Source: Klebsiella pneumoniae (GTDB lineage: Bacteria > Verrucomicrobiota > Verrucomicrobiia > Limisphaerales > SXTU01). Taken from it: a stretch of 64,000 nt of DNA. The stretch is taken from positions 1-64,000 of the forward strand of contig CALQJI020000009.1 in assembly GCA_943330855.2 (NCBI GenBank). The letters run 5' to 3'. Positions 1 to 9,133 of this stretch are shown piece by piece (the stretch's first letter is position 1; each line of letters begins with the position of its first letter). The notes beneath the pieces were generated by a model that saw nothing but the letters and a program-made list of their open reading frames with translations, made no database searches and was not told the origin of the DNA. A program made the position numbers and the translations under genes.

Positions 1-244
1 CCGGTCAGCCTACGCTACGCTCCGGCCTCCCTGCGTCCCGCACCCCCAGCCGTGGAAGACGAAGAACAAACAACAAAGGGGACATTCTCTCGTGAGTTAA
101 ACAGGGGACATTTCTAAAGAGTTTTGACACGGACGTTGCGTCGGCCCTTCGGAGCCCCTCCACACAACTGGCAAAACGCATTCCGCCCATTTCCGAGCGT
201 GGTAAGCCGGCTTGGAAGCCAGCGCTCCGACGGCCTAACGCAGA
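1..244. other. Intergenic stretch with repeat fragments
   Basis: No convincing gene is visible. Two copies of a ggggacatt-type motif occur near 78 and 106, reminiscent of transposon end debris, but no transposase is nearby. Positions 169-231 belong to a repeat that recurs inverted at 6137-6199. The stretch lies downstream of the minus-strand apgM gene. Confidence 0.5.
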
Positions 245-1471
245 TTACGCTCCGAACTTGTCGAACATCTTCGCGTTCGCCTGCATGAGGCGCATCAGAT
301 ACTTCGCCTCGATGATGCCGAGCGAACCCGAGTTCGAGCCGGTCTCGGTGAAGCGGTCGAGCTTGTCCGAACCGCTGCACGCGCTGTGCAGCAACACCGG
401 CTGTGGGTGCCAGGAGTGGCCCTTCATCACGCAGGGCGTCGAGTGGTCGCCGGTGATGACGAGCACATCGGGCTTCTTGCCGAGCAGGATGGGCAGCGCG
501 GCGTCGAAATCCTCAATGGCCTGCTTCTTCGCCTCGAAGTTGCCGTCCTCGCCGTATTTGTCCGTGTATTTGTAGTGGAGGAAGAAGAAGTCGTAGTTGT
601 CGTATTCGGCGACGTAGCGCTGGCACTGCTCGGCGATGGTCTGGGGGCCTTCGACCTTCGTCATGCCCACGAGTTGCGCCAGGCCCTTATACATGGGATA
701 GACCGCGAGCGCGGCGGGCTTAAGCTGGTAGCGCTGCTCGAAGGTGGGAATCTCCGGCTGGTGCGCGATGCCACGCATGAGGAAGCCGTTGGCCTTCGGG
801 TGGCTGGCCAGGACGGGCAGCGCCTTCTTGTAGAACTCGGCGATGAGCTTCGCCGTCTTCTTCTGCTTAACGTTCTTCGGGTCTTCGGGCTTTGCCTCCA
901 CGAGCTTCAAGCCCTCGCGGTTCGGGTCCGTGGAAGTCACCGGCCCTTCGAGGCCTTTGCCACGGAAGATGACAACGAAGCGGTGTTCCTTGCCGGCTTT
1001 GATGATGACCTGTGTGTCGCCAATCTTCTTAATCTTCTTTTCCAGCAGCGCGCACAGCTCCTCGCAAACCTCCGTCGCGATGCGACCCGCGCGGCGGTCG
1101 GTGACGACGCCCTTCTTGTCCAGCGTGCAGAAATTCGCGCGCGCGGCGACGTCGCCAGCCTTCAACTCCATGCCCAGGCCGAGCGCCTCGATGACGCCGC
1201 GGCCCACTTCAAACTCCAGCGGGTCGTAGCCGAACAGCCCGAGGTGCCCCGGCCCGCTGCCGGGCGTGATGCCGGGTGCGACGGGAATCAGCCGGCCCTG
1301 CGCGCAACCCGACTGCACGAGCGCGTCGAGGTTCGGGGTGGAGGCGGCTTCGAGCGGCGTCATGTTGCCGGTGGCGGCGGTGGCGATGTCGCCGAGGCCG
1401 TCGAGCACGATGAGCGCGAGCTTCGCGCCCGTCTTGATGGTGAGAGAGGAATAGAGTTCGTCGAGTTTCAT
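245..1471 (-). CDS. apgM: 2,3-bisphosphoglycerate-independent phosphoglycerate mutase, ApgM type
   Basis: This cytoplasmic glycolytic enzyme interconverts 3- and 2-phosphoglycerate. The 408-residue length fits the archaeal-type (ApgM) branch of the alkaline phosphatase superfamily. The N-terminal metal-binding motif LIVLDGLGD is at about residues 20-28, followed by TPLEAASTPNLDAL. The predicted nucleophile is Ser72 in the PGSGPGHLGLFGYDP block. A C-terminal ITGDHSTPCVMKGHSWHP segment supplies the second metal ligands. The gene stands alone, with a repeat-bearing gap upstream and another downstream. Start ATG at 1471 places the DGLGD motif at the usual distance. The identification is firm; regulation is not visible. 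Confidence 0.95.
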   Translation of the reverse strand: MKLDELYSSLTIKTGAKLALIVLDGLGDIATAATGNMTPLEAASTPNLDALVQSGCAQGRLIPVAPGITPGSGPGHLGLFGYDPLEFEVGRGVIEALGLGMELKAGDVAARANFCTLDKKGVVTDRRAGRIATEVCEELCALLEKKIKKIGDTQVIIKAGKEHRFVVIFRGKGLEGPVTSTDPNREGLKLVEAKPEDPKNVKQKKTAKLIAEFYKKALPVLASHPKANGFLMRGIAHQPEIPTFEQRYQLKPAALAVYPMYKGLAQLVGMTKVEGPQTIAEQCQRYVAEYDNYDFFFLHYKYTDKYGEDGNFEAKKQAIEDFDAALPILLGKKPDVLVITGDHSTPCVMKGHSWHPQPVLLHSACSGSDKLDRFTETGSNSGSLGIIEAKYLMRLMQANAKMFDKFGA

Positions 1472-1596
1472 GGCGAGGTCAGTTCAAATACGGTTCAGGT
1501 GGAGCTTCGGCGAGAGCGTGGGCATTGGATTCCCAAGCCGAAACGCCCTGCGGAATATGCTGGCAACGGAAATGGTGCGTCAAGCGAGGAGGGAAC

Positions 1597-1685
1597 AGCG
1601 GTCAGCGATCAGGCGTCAGCCCCCAAGGCTTCCTTCTACCTGCCTCGGCTCAAAGCTGAATGCTGACCGCTGACCGCTGACCGCT
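1597..1685. repeat. Imperfect inverted repeat
   Basis: The arms 1597-1620 and 1655-1678 match at about 20 of 24 positions when one is reverse-complemented. A further partial copy of the ctgaccg unit follows to 1685. It occupies the 284-bp gap between the divergent apgM and pilin-like genes. Its gtcag/ctgac style resembles the arms at 46365-46426. Confidence 0.7.
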
Positions 1686-1755
1686 ATCCCCCGTAAACTC
1701 GCTTGCCAAACTTCTGTCCGATGCGGATGGTCTTCACGCAGTAATCAACCTCGTT

Positions 1756-2523
1756 ATGTCACTCGCGACCTTCTCTCACCGAAACCGGCCCGCTGGACGC
1801 GCCGGCTTCACCCTCATCGAACTGCTCGTCGTCATCGCCATCATCGCGATTCTGGCGGGAATGCTCCTGCCCGCGTTGGCGAAGGCCAAGGCGAAGGCCA
1901 CACAAGCCTCCTGCACGAATAGCATGAAGCAGATCGCGACCACGCTGAACCTCTACACAGGCGACTACGACGACCAATTGCCCGGCGGACAGCCCACCGG
2001 CGCTGGCGCCGTCGGACAGTTCGGCCTCTGGTCCGGCCAGACCGCCCGATACAGCACGGGCGACTACGGTGAAATGAGCTACTACCTCCACCGGTATCTC
2101 GGAGGGGCACCTGCCATCGGGGCGTTTCAGACCCTGAAGGTGTTTGAGTGCGCCGGCTACCGTCGCTTGAATCAGTGGGCGGTTGTTGCGGCCGCCGGCA
2201 CGCCGGTGAGCTACCAAATCACCGGAAACTTCACGAATGGGTCAGCCATTCTGACCACGGCCATGAACAGGGCTCCGTTTGGTTATCCTGCTGGACAAGC
2301 GAATGCCGCAAACCCGTTACGCATCACGCAGGTTGAACAAATTGGACCACTATCCGCCGTTTACACGTTGATCGACTCAGACCAAGTGGCGGTCACCAGC
2401 ACCGCGAACACATGGCGTTCCCAGTTGCCGATTTTCCCCGTGCACGGAAGCGTCCGCAACGCGGCGTTCTTCGACTCCCATGTCGAAGCGCGCAAGGTCG
2501 GTCCCGCCGGCACGCTGTTCTAA
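1756..2523 (+). CDS. Type IV pilin-like / pseudopilin-like protein with N-terminal methylation motif
   Basis: The 255-residue protein has a basic leader followed by G17[24 protein letters not shown], the prepilin peptidase site (cleavage after Gly17, Phe18 and Glu22 present) and one membrane helix. The rest is a globular domain of the DUF1559/H-X9-DG-like type greatly expanded in Planctomycetes and Verrucomicrobia, with the C-terminal segment [19 protein letters not shown]. Such proteins are processed and held at the membrane or in a type II/IV pilus-like assembly; their specific role is usually unknown. It stands alone and is followed by a strong terminator. ATG at 1756 is the natural start. 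Confidence 0.88.
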   Translation: MSLATFSHRNRPAGRAGFTLIELLVVIAIIAILAGMLLPALAKAKAKATQASCTNSMKQIATTLNLYTGDYDDQLPGGQPTGAGAVGQFGLWSGQTARYSTGDYGEMSYYLHRYLGGAPAIGAFQTLKVFECAGYRRLNQWAVVAAAGTPVSYQITGNFTNGSAILTTAMNRAPFGYPAGQANAANPLRITQVEQIGPLSAVYTLIDSDQVAVTSTANTWRSQLPIFPVHGSVRNAAFFDSHVEARKVGPAGTLF

Positions 2524-2557
2524 CAGCCCCACCGCTCTCCAAAAACCCCTCCGCATC

Positions 2558-2589
2558 CGGCCCGCGTCCTCCACGCGGGCCGTTTTTTT
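2558..2589 (+). terminator. Rho-independent terminator after the pilin-like gene
   Basis: A perfect 9-bp GC-rich stem (2558-2566 with 2574-2582), a 7-base loop and a run of seven T (2583-2589) start 34 bases after the pilin-like stop codon. It separates this gene from the convergent metallophosphoesterase. Confidence 0.9.
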
Positions 2590-2686
2590 GGCCTCCACGT
2601 CTTGAAAGCCGGCTCATCGGTCGGCCCCTCCTTGGGCTACGTCGCAGTCCGGGTTTTGAAGCCGTTTCCAACCCCGGTTTTCCGGC

Positions 2687-3589
2687 TCAAGCCCGCCACT
2701 TCAGCTCGGTCTTCTGGCCGTGCGCGGGGTGCTGCTGGTTGTGCGCACGAAGTTCCAGCGTGGCCCCGCCGGACTTGAGGTGGCAGTCCACCCAGCCCGT
2801 CGGCTGGTCCTTCGCGAAGGCGTAGGCGACGGCCGGGAGGTTCACGAGATGCAGGCCGTCCTTCTCTTTCAGCTCCCACCTGTGCGAGTGGCCGAAGAAG
2901 AGGGCCTTCACCTGCTTGCGCGGAAGGAGCACGTCGAACAGCTCCGCTGTGTCGAGCAACGCGCCGTTGGGCTTGGTCGGGTCGAGGTGCGGATTGTGAT
3001 GCACCATGACGAGCGCGGGCTTGTCCTTGTTTTCATCGAGGGCCTTCGCCAGCCAGTCGCGCTGGGCTGGCTCCAGCTTGCCGGGCGGCTTGTCCACCAC
3101 GTCGAGGGAGTCGAGGAGGAACCAGTTCGCGTGCGCGGCCTTGATGACAGAGATGTGCTTGCGCTGCACGGGGCGCGCGGCGTCGGCGGCGACGTTGAGT
3201 GCGGCCCAAAAGTTCGCGCGGTCGTCGTGGTTGCCGAGGGTCATGTGGACGGGCAGGCGCGCCTCGATGAGCGGTTTGAGCAGCGGGGTGAAGGTGGCGT
3301 ATTCGTCTGCGAAACCGGCCTTCAACGCGCAGTCGCCATTGATGAACACGGCCACGGGCGCGGCCTTCAACGCGGTGACTTCCTTCACCACGGCGCGGAG
3401 GTGGTCGGCCAGGTTGATCTCGCGCGCGAGGGTGTCGGGCTTTGACCCGATGTGCGTGTCGGAGAGGAGCGCCCAGCGGGAGGACTCAGCGGCCTCGGCG
3501 GCGCGCAGCCCACGCGAGGGGAACAAGCCCGCGCCAGCGAGCGCCGCGCGGAGGAGGAAGGAGCGGCGGGGAGTGAGGTGGAAGGGCAT
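2687..3589 (-). CDS. Tat-exported metallophosphoesterase
   Basis: The 300-residue protein begins with a twin-arginine leader (RRSFLLRAALAGAG), so export is likely. The calcineurin-like phosphoesterase metal site is complete: D44-x-H46 in LLSDTHIG, GNHDD near residue 120, a VHHNPH block and FFGHSHRW. Family members hydrolyse phosphodiester or phosphomonoester bonds; the substrate cannot be read from the sequence. It lies 52 bp upstream of the TIM-barrel gene's stop (both minus strand) and converges with the pilin-like gene across a terminator. A second Tat-exported metallophosphoesterase is at 33492. Confidence 0.88.
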   Translation of the reverse strand: MPFHLTPRRSFLLRAALAGAGLFPSRGLRAAEAAESSRWALLSDTHIGSKPDTLAREINLADHLRAVVKEVTALKAAPVAVFINGDCALKAGFADEYATFTPLLKPLIEARLPVHMTLGNHDDRANFWAALNVAADAARPVQRKHISVIKAAHANWFLLDSLDVVDKPPGKLEPAQRDWLAKALDENKDKPALVMVHHNPHLDPTKPNGALLDTAELFDVLLPRKQVKALFFGHSHRWELKEKDGLHLVNLPAVAYAFAKDQPTGWVDCHLKSGGATLELRAHNQQHPAHGQKTELKWRA

Positions 3590-3641
3590 GGAGGAAGCGC
3601 TTAGTGCTTAGTCCGACCGTCCACGGCGATGTGTGCCGCGT

Positions 3642-4733
3642 TCACGCGCGCAGGCCGAGGCCGAGGACTTCCTTGCAATACTTGATGCTGCGCTCGACTT
3701 CGCCGCGCTGGTAGTCCTGGTCGGCCTTCGTTTTATCCACGCCCGCCGGGGCTTTGAACGGCTCGATGCGTTTGCCGCGCTTGGCCAGCGCGATGAAGCG
3801 CGCGAGGTCGCTGGCCTTGGCCTTCGGAAAGGTTTTCCAAATGTCCTGCTTCCAAATCGGGAACTCCCGCGCGAAGCCGGAGATGGTCTCGATGTGGACG
3901 GCCACGCCGGGGCAACGCTTCTCGAAGACATCGAAGAAGGCGGGCAGGTCCAGGCAGCCCTCGCCCATCGCGGTCCACTGCACGGTGACGCCGTTGGCGG
4001 ACTCCCAAACCATGTCATCGCGCAGGCTGGTGGTGAGGATGTAGGGCGCGAGGGTTTCGAGGCTGGCGTGCGGGTCTTCGAGCGTCCAAGCGGCGTTGCC
4101 GGAGTCGAAGTTCACCCCGACATAGTCCTTACCGGCGGCCTCAACGAGCTGTTGCAACTCCCACGCCTGCATATCGCCGGCGTGGTTCTCGACGGCGACC
4201 TTCACGCCCGCGTCCATCGCACGGCTGCGCTGGGACTTGAGCACCTGCACGGTGTCGGCCATGCGCGCTTCGATGCCGCCCTCGGTGCTGCGGTCTTGCT
4301 GATTGCCGAGGGTCACGCGGAAGGCGCGCGAGCCGATCGCCTTGCTCATGCGCAGGCCGAGCGCGAGGTGTTCCTCGGCCGTGCCCCAATCTTTTTTGAA
4401 GGACTTCGAGGTCGGGCAAATGCTCCAGGAGCCCAGCTCAATCGTGATGCCTTTGGCGGCGGCGTATTTACGGACCTCGCCAAGCGAGGCGTCGTCGTGC
4501 TTGCCCTCGAACGGACCGAAGTCGGTGATGAAAAGCGAGTCGCAGCCGAGCTTCTCCGAGTAGTCAATGAGCTGGCGGGCGTTCCACTTCATGCCGCGCA
4601 CGGCGAAGTTGTCGAAGCCGAGCTTGTGGTTGCGCTGGCGCGGCGCGGCGGCGGAAGCGGGCAGCGCGGCCAGCGCGGCGACAGCGGCGGCGGTGCGGAG
4701 GAAGTCGCGGCGGGACGAAGATTGAGTGTTCAT
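3642..4733 (-). CDS. Tat-exported sugar phosphate isomerase/epimerase-like TIM barrel
   Basis: The protein is about 363 residues when started at ATG 4733; an upstream in-frame ATG at 4769 adds 12 residues ahead of the Tat signal and is less likely. RRDFLRTAAAVAALAAL is a twin-arginine leader. The rest is an AP-endonuclease-2/xylose isomerase-like TIM barrel, with metal-ligand style segments VAVENHAGD, VNFDSGNAAW and a C-terminal VHIETISGF. Such exported proteins are abundant in Verrucomicrobiota and probably act on sugars or polyols in the periplasm; the substrate is unknown. It lies downstream of the M14 peptidase on the same strand with an 86-bp gap. Confidence 0.85.
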   Translation of the reverse strand: MNTQSSSRRDFLRTAAAVAALAALPASAAAPRQRNHKLGFDNFAVRGMKWNARQLIDYSEKLGCDSLFITDFGPFEGKHDDASLGEVRKYAAAKGITIELGSWSICPTSKSFKKDWGTAEEHLALGLRMSKAIGSRAFRVTLGNQQDRSTEGGIEARMADTVQVLKSQRSRAMDAGVKVAVENHAGDMQAWELQQLVEAAGKDYVGVNFDSGNAAWTLEDPHASLETLAPYILTTSLRDDMVWESANGVTVQWTAMGEGCLDLPAFFDVFEKRCPGVAVHIETISGFAREFPIWKQDIWKTFPKAKASDLARFIALAKRGKRIEPFKAPAGVDKTKADQDYQRGEVERSIKYCKEVLGLGLRA

Positions 4734-4819
4734 GGGCCGGAGCTTGGCAAAGGTTTCCCCGTGTGCCAAGCGCGGCGAGGGAAGCGTGCAGGAGAAAGTC
4801 TTCCGTGTTCAGTCCACCC

Positions 4820-6070
4820 CTACTCCGGCCCCAACACCGTCTCCGCCATCTGCACGATGAGCTGCCGACCAAAGGCCAGCCGGTCCGCCACCGTCGGCAA
4901 GCGCCCGAGCTTTGCGCTCGGGCCGACGCGTTGCTCCATGAGGGCGATGGGCACGCGGCGCTCCTTCCACAACACGTTCGTCGTGTTGCCCGGCGCGGTG
5001 ACGATGCCGAGCTTGCGCGATGGGTCGAAGCTGGTCTCCGCCACGAGCCGCGTGAAGAGCCGCTGGAGCTTCGCCTGCCCCGCCTCGTCATCCACCATCG
5101 TGTCGAGATACTCGGCGGTCTCGGTGTTGTGCATGTTCACCAGCAGGTCAATCGGCTGGCTCGCGTGCGCGGCGAGGATGGCTTTCTTCACATACCAAAT
5201 CTCCGGCATCAGTTTCAGCCAGCGCGGGTCGCGCAAATCTACCTTGTCCCAATGCCGGTTCACGTCCCAGCCGTGCGCGTTGAAACGCACCTTGCCCAGT
5301 GCGCAGCCGTCCGGGTCCATCATCGGCGTGAACTTGAAAACCACCTTGTCCCGCAACGCACGCGCCGCTGGCTCGTCCGACGTGACGAAGCGCAGCGCGC
5401 CCTCCATGACGTGCGAAGTCCCCGCCTCCCACGCGTGCTGACGCGCTTGCAGCCAGACCACTTTCTTCGCCGCATCGGGCCGCTCGAAGTTCGTGACGGA
5501 GACGAGGTGCAGGTCGCGCCCCAGCGCCGTCTTGCCGATGACTTCGGTGCGCGCGTGCGACGAGTGGTCCAACTCGCCGAGCAGTTTCAACAGCTTCGAG
5601 TGCGGATACGGCGGGATGTGCGCGAGCCAAACCGTGCCGCGCTCGGGCCGGAATTTCAGCGTGGACTCCTTCTTCACGTCATCCCACACGACGGGCTCGC
5701 AGTGCTGCCACGTCTCGCCGTCGTAGCTGAACACGGGCCGCAGCGTCGGTCCCATCGGGCACGCGCCGGGCTTGTCGTTGTATTCGCCCACCCAGTCCGT
5801 GAACGTCAGCGTCAGTTCGCGCCCGGCGACGTTGTCCATGCGGAAGTAAAACCAAGTCGTCTGCCGGTTGCGCCCGCGCTCGTCGGATTGTCCCTCGACG
5901 TGCAGGCGAAACGCGGCGTCACCGAGCTTCTCAATCTTGCCCAGCGACGCGCCCTCGAAAGCCTTGTTGAACGTGACGGGCGGAAGTTCCTGCGCGTGTG
6001 CGCGCGTAACGGCTAGGAGCAAAACGGACGCGATGCTGAGGGCGCACAGAAGGTTCCGAATGACAGGCAT
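4820..6070 (-). CDS. Exported M14-family zinc carboxypeptidase, cytosolic-carboxypeptidase-like
   Basis: The protein is about 416 residues from ATG 6070, which directly precedes a signal peptide (MPVIRNLLCALSIASVLLLA). An N-terminal beta domain (TWFYFRMDNVAGRELTLTF) of the kind found before M14 domains in CCP/AGBL-type enzymes is followed by the peptidase. Zinc-ligand segments are visible: ARQHAWEAGTSHVMEG (HxxE) and the His in LLVNMHNTET. The substrate block MMDPDGCALGKVR...WDVNRHWD is typical of M14. It probably trims C-terminal residues from peptides in the periplasm. The start codon at 6115 would add a non-signal leader and is rejected. Confidence 0.87.
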   Translation of the reverse strand: MPVIRNLLCALSIASVLLLAVTRAHAQELPPVTFNKAFEGASLGKIEKLGDAAFRLHVEGQSDERGRNRQTTWFYFRMDNVAGRELTLTFTDWVGEYNDKPGACPMGPTLRPVFSYDGETWQHCEPVVWDDVKKESTLKFRPERGTVWLAHIPPYPHSKLLKLLGELDHSSHARTEVIGKTALGRDLHLVSVTNFERPDAAKKVVWLQARQHAWEAGTSHVMEGALRFVTSDEPAARALRDKVVFKFTPMMDPDGCALGKVRFNAHGWDVNRHWDKVDLRDPRWLKLMPEIWYVKKAILAAHASQPIDLLVNMHNTETAEYLDTMVDDEAGQAKLQRLFTRLVAETSFDPSRKLGIVTAPGNTTNVLWKERRVPIALMEQRVGPSAKLGRLPTVADRLAFGRQLIVQMAETVLGPE

Positions 6071-6136
6071 GGCCGAGAATGGGTCCCGACGTGGTGAATG
6101 AAAACTGGAAATCACCGCCGCCGTGAGCGCGGCTTA

Positions 6137-6199
6137 GTCGGAGGGCGGCTTCCAAGCCGGCTTACCGCGTTCGAAAACGGGCGGGCTGCGTTTTACCAG
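6137..6199. repeat. Dispersed repeat, inverted copy of 169-231
   Basis: This 63-bp segment is about 80% identical to the reverse complement of 169-231, sharing the core aagccggctt. A short related motif (ccggcttggaagcc) recurs at about 6245-6258, so the M14-thrC gap contains at least two pieces of this family. Confidence 0.75.
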
Positions 6200-6287
6200 C
6201 GCGGTGCGTCGCAACGTGTGGCCCGCCGCCGCCTCGCAACCAAAGCCGGCTTGGAAGCCAGCCTTCCGTCAATTCCATCGTTCCGGC

Positions 6288-7649
6288 TCAGGCTGGTGCG
6301 TGCGCCTGGAGAAGGTAGCTGCGGAAGTGCTCGTAGTCCGCGTCCATGCGGTCGTAGTCCTCGGTGGCACCCAACCCGGCGGTCATCGCAGCGGGGACAT
6401 CGGGTGCCCAGCCGACGACTTTTTCCACTTCCTCGGGGAACTTCGCGGGGTTCGCGGTCTCGACGATGACGGCGGGGGTGGAGCCGATGGATTCGGCGGC
6501 GCACCAGTCGAGGAAGCCCTGCCAGGCGACGACGCCGTGCGGTTCGAGCAGGATTTGATACTTGTTCCAAAAGTCCCGCAGCGAGGTGCGCGTGCGGTCG
6601 TCGGTGATGGAGGTGGAGAAGACATCGCGGCGCATGGCGGCGAGGTCGGGCGGTTTATGAAGCTTGCCGGTCTCGTCCATCTGGCCGCCGTAAACGGCGA
6701 CGAGGCGAGCGAGGTTGCTCGGGTGGCCCACGTTCATCGCGTTGGAGACGGAGTTGCGCGAGGGGGAAATCTTTTCGTAGACGCCGCTGTGGAGGTAGCG
6801 CGGGAAGGAGTCGTTGTCGTTGACGGAGGCGATGATTTTACGCACGGGCAAACCCATCTCGCGGGCGACGACGGCGCCCATCATGTCGCCGAAGTTGCCG
6901 CTGGGGATGCTGAAGACGATGGGCTCGCCGGGCCGGGCTAGGCGGGAGGCGGCGTAGAAGTAGTAAACGCTCTGCGGGAGGAGGCGGCCGATGTTGATGG
7001 AGTTGGCGGAGGAGAGGTGGATGTGCGCGAGCGCGGGGTCGGTGAAGGCGCGTTTCACCATGGCTTGGCAGTCGTCGAACTTGCCGTCCACGGCCACGGT
7101 GCGGACATTTTCCTTCAGCGTGGTCATGAGCTTGCGCTGGCTCTCGCTGACCTCGGCGATGGGGAAAAGGACGATGACGCGGACGCCGGGAATCTCATGG
7201 AAGGCGTGCGCGACGGCCGCGCCGGTGTCGCCGCTGGTGGCGGTGAGGATGGTGACGTGCCCGCCGTCTTCTTGCAGGAAGCGCCCGATCATCTGCGCCA
7301 TCATCTGCGCGGCGAAGTCCTTAAAGGACGCGGTCGGGCCTTGGTCCAGCCGCATGAGATACACGCCGCGCTGGATCACTTCGAGCGGGACGCCGAAGTC
7401 GTAGGCTTTGTTGCACATCGCGGCGAGGGCATCGTCGGGGATGACGCCCTCGGTGAACTTGCGGAGGACGCGGAAGGCGACTTCGCGATACGGCAGTTCG
7501 GCGAACTCGGCGATTTCCGCCGGCTCCAGGCGGGGGAAGCGCTCGGGCAGGTAGAGGCCGCGGTCGGGAGCCTGGCCGGCGAGGAAAGCGTCGCGGAGGT
7601 TGACGGCGGGGGATTGGCCGTTGGTGGAGCGGAAAAGGAGTTGGCTCAT
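6288..7649 (-). CDS. thrC: Threonine synthase
   Basis: This PLP enzyme converts O-phosphohomoserine to threonine, the last step of the pathway. The 453-residue length is typical. The N-terminal LRDAFLAGQAPDRGLYLPE block is characteristic, and the PLP lysine lies in PTASFKDFAAQMMAQ. ILTATSGDTGAAVAHAF and FSIPSGNFGDMMGAV bind the cofactor phosphate. ATG 7649 begins one base after the hom stop codon (TAA at 7653-7651), so the genes are co-transcribed and probably translationally coupled. A TTG codon at 7658 is in frame but unnecessary. With hom and lysC elsewhere in the window, the aspartate-to-threonine branch is well represented. Confidence 0.96.
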   Translation of the reverse strand: MSQLLFRSTNGQSPAVNLRDAFLAGQAPDRGLYLPERFPRLEPAEIAEFAELPYREVAFRVLRKFTEGVIPDDALAAMCNKAYDFGVPLEVIQRGVYLMRLDQGPTASFKDFAAQMMAQMIGRFLQEDGGHVTILTATSGDTGAAVAHAFHEIPGVRVIVLFPIAEVSESQRKLMTTLKENVRTVAVDGKFDDCQAMVKRAFTDPALAHIHLSSANSINIGRLLPQSVYYFYAASRLARPGEPIVFSIPSGNFGDMMGAVVAREMGLPVRKIIASVNDNDSFPRYLHSGVYEKISPSRNSVSNAMNVGHPSNLARLVAVYGGQMDETGKLHKPPDLAAMRRDVFSTSITDDRTRTSLRDFWNKYQILLEPHGVVAWQGFLDWCAAESIGSTPAVIVETANPAKFPEEVEKVVGWAPDVPAAMTAGLGATEDYDRMDADYEHFRSYLLQAHAPA

Positions 7650-7650
7650 C

Positions 7651-8967
7651 TTACTCAAAGCTTTCTACCCGAATCATCACCGGCGCGGACTTCACCACGG
7701 GCAGCTTGGCGACTGCCGCCAGCGCCTCCCGCATCACTGCGTTCGGGGCGTCGTGAATCATCAGGATGACCGGCACCGTGACGCCATCGTGGCCCTCGGG
7801 CTGGATGATGGAGGAGATGCCAATCTTCGCCTTCGCCAGGATGCCGGCAATTTTCGCGAACACCCCGGGGCGGTCCTCCACCGTCAGCCGCACGTAGTAG
7901 CGGGAGACCACGGCGTCCATCGACAGCACCGCGCCGTCGCGCTCGTGGGGGATGAAGGGCGGGATGCGGTTCTTGGTGCCGCACTTGAGGTCGAGCGCGG
8001 CATCGGCCAAGTCGCTCAAGACCGCGCTGGCCGTGGCGTCCTGGCCCGCACCGCGGCCGTAGTAAAGCGTGTCGCCCACCACGTCGCCGCGCACATAGAC
8101 GGCGTTAAAGACGCCGTTGACGTTGGCGAGGACGTGGGAGTTCGGGACGAGGGCGGGATAGACGGAGACTTGGATTGCCGATTTCTTACTACGGACTCCG
8201 CTGGCCACTTTCACGCAGCCGAGCAGACGGATGGTGTAGCCCAACTTCGCCGCGAACTCGATGTCCTGGCGCGTGATGGTGCGGATGCCTTCGGTGTAAA
8301 TCTGCTTGGGGTTCACCCAGAAACCGTGTGCGAGGCTGGCGAGGATGCCGGTCTTGTGCGCGGCGTCGTGACCGTCAATGTCGAGGTCCGGCGGCGTCTC
8401 CGCATAGCCGAGGCGCTGGGCCTCCGCGAGCACGGCGGCGAAGTCCGCGCCCTCGTCCTTCATGCGGGTGAGGATGTAGTTGCAGGTGCCGTTGACGATG
8501 CCGAAGAGCCGCGTGATGCGGTTCCCGATGAGGCCCTCGCGCAGCACCTTGATGATGGGAATGCCGCCGGCGACGCTGGCTTCGTAGTAGAGATTCGTCC
8601 CGTGTTTCTGGGCGGCGGCGAACAGCTCTTCGCCGTGCGCGGAGAGCAGGGCTTTGTTCGCCGTGACGACGGGTTTGCCGAGCTTGAGTGCCGCGAGCAC
8701 GACCTGGCGCGCGGTGGTGGTGCCGCCCATCAGCTCGACGATGAGGTTCACCTCCGGATCGGCCACGACGCTCTGCCAGTCGGTGGTGAGCAGGCTGGCG
8801 GGGAGGTTGACGGCGCGGGCCTTCTTCAAGTCGCGCACCGCGACGCGACGGATGGACAGCGACACGCCGAGGCGCGACGCCATCAACGCGCCGTTGCGTT
8901 GGATGGCCTGATAGACGCCCCCGCCGACGGTGCCCCCGCCAATAATGCCTAGATTCACCTGCCGCAT
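7651..8967 (-). CDS. hom: Homoserine dehydrogenase with C-terminal ACT domain
   Basis: The enzyme reduces aspartate semialdehyde to homoserine. From ATG 8967 it is 438 residues, and the NAD(P)-binding motif GIIGGGTVGGGVY falls at the very N-terminus; an upstream start near 9078 would add 37 unsupported residues. The catalytic domain contains VTANKALLSAHG and YEASVAGGIPIIKVLREG. A C-terminal ACT domain (YYVRLTVEDRPGVFAKIAGIL) suggests threonine feedback. The segment around KVASGVRSKKSAIQ (about 8170-8215) looks longer than in most homologues and its DNA resembles repeat debris. It lies directly upstream of thrC and is divergent from the isochorismatase-like gene. Confidence 0.95.
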   Translation of the reverse strand: MRQVNLGIIGGGTVGGGVYQAIQRNGALMASRLGVSLSIRRVAVRDLKKARAVNLPASLLTTDWQSVVADPEVNLIVELMGGTTTARQVVLAALKLGKPVVTANKALLSAHGEELFAAAQKHGTNLYYEASVAGGIPIIKVLREGLIGNRITRLFGIVNGTCNYILTRMKDEGADFAAVLAEAQRLGYAETPPDLDIDGHDAAHKTGILASLAHGFWVNPKQIYTEGIRTITRQDIEFAAKLGYTIRLLGCVKVASGVRSKKSAIQVSVYPALVPNSHVLANVNGVFNAVYVRGDVVGDTLYYGRGAGQDATASAVLSDLADAALDLKCGTKNRIPPFIPHERDGAVLSMDAVVSRYYVRLTVEDRPGVFAKIAGILAKAKIGISSIIQPEGHDGVTVPVILMIHDAPNAVMREALAAVAKLPVVKSAPVMIRVESFE

Positions 8968-9133
8968 AGAGGCGCGGACACTACGCGAAGGCACTTCGCA
9001 GACAATTTCTTTTTGGTCTGCCTTGGCCCATCGCACGGGGCCAAGCTCGTCGCACACCACCGCCCGCCCCTTCGTCAACCCGTCAACGAACCGAATTCTT
9101 TACCTCCACCCGCCGCCCGCTATCCTCCGCGTC

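Noticed and set aside
60..125. Two ggggacatt motifs suggesting an insertion sequence end
   Set aside because: No transposase, no paired terminal repeat and no target duplication can be seen in the window, so only debris can be claimed.
386..1666. Long plus-strand open frame opposite apgM
   Set aside because: Composition is that of a GC-rich shadow frame and apgM on the other strand is unambiguous.
3633..5441. Plus-strand open frame of about 600 codons
   Set aside because: It lies opposite two well-supported exported proteins, is full of Arg/His/Gly/Val typical of high-GC antisense frames, and has no recognisable domain.
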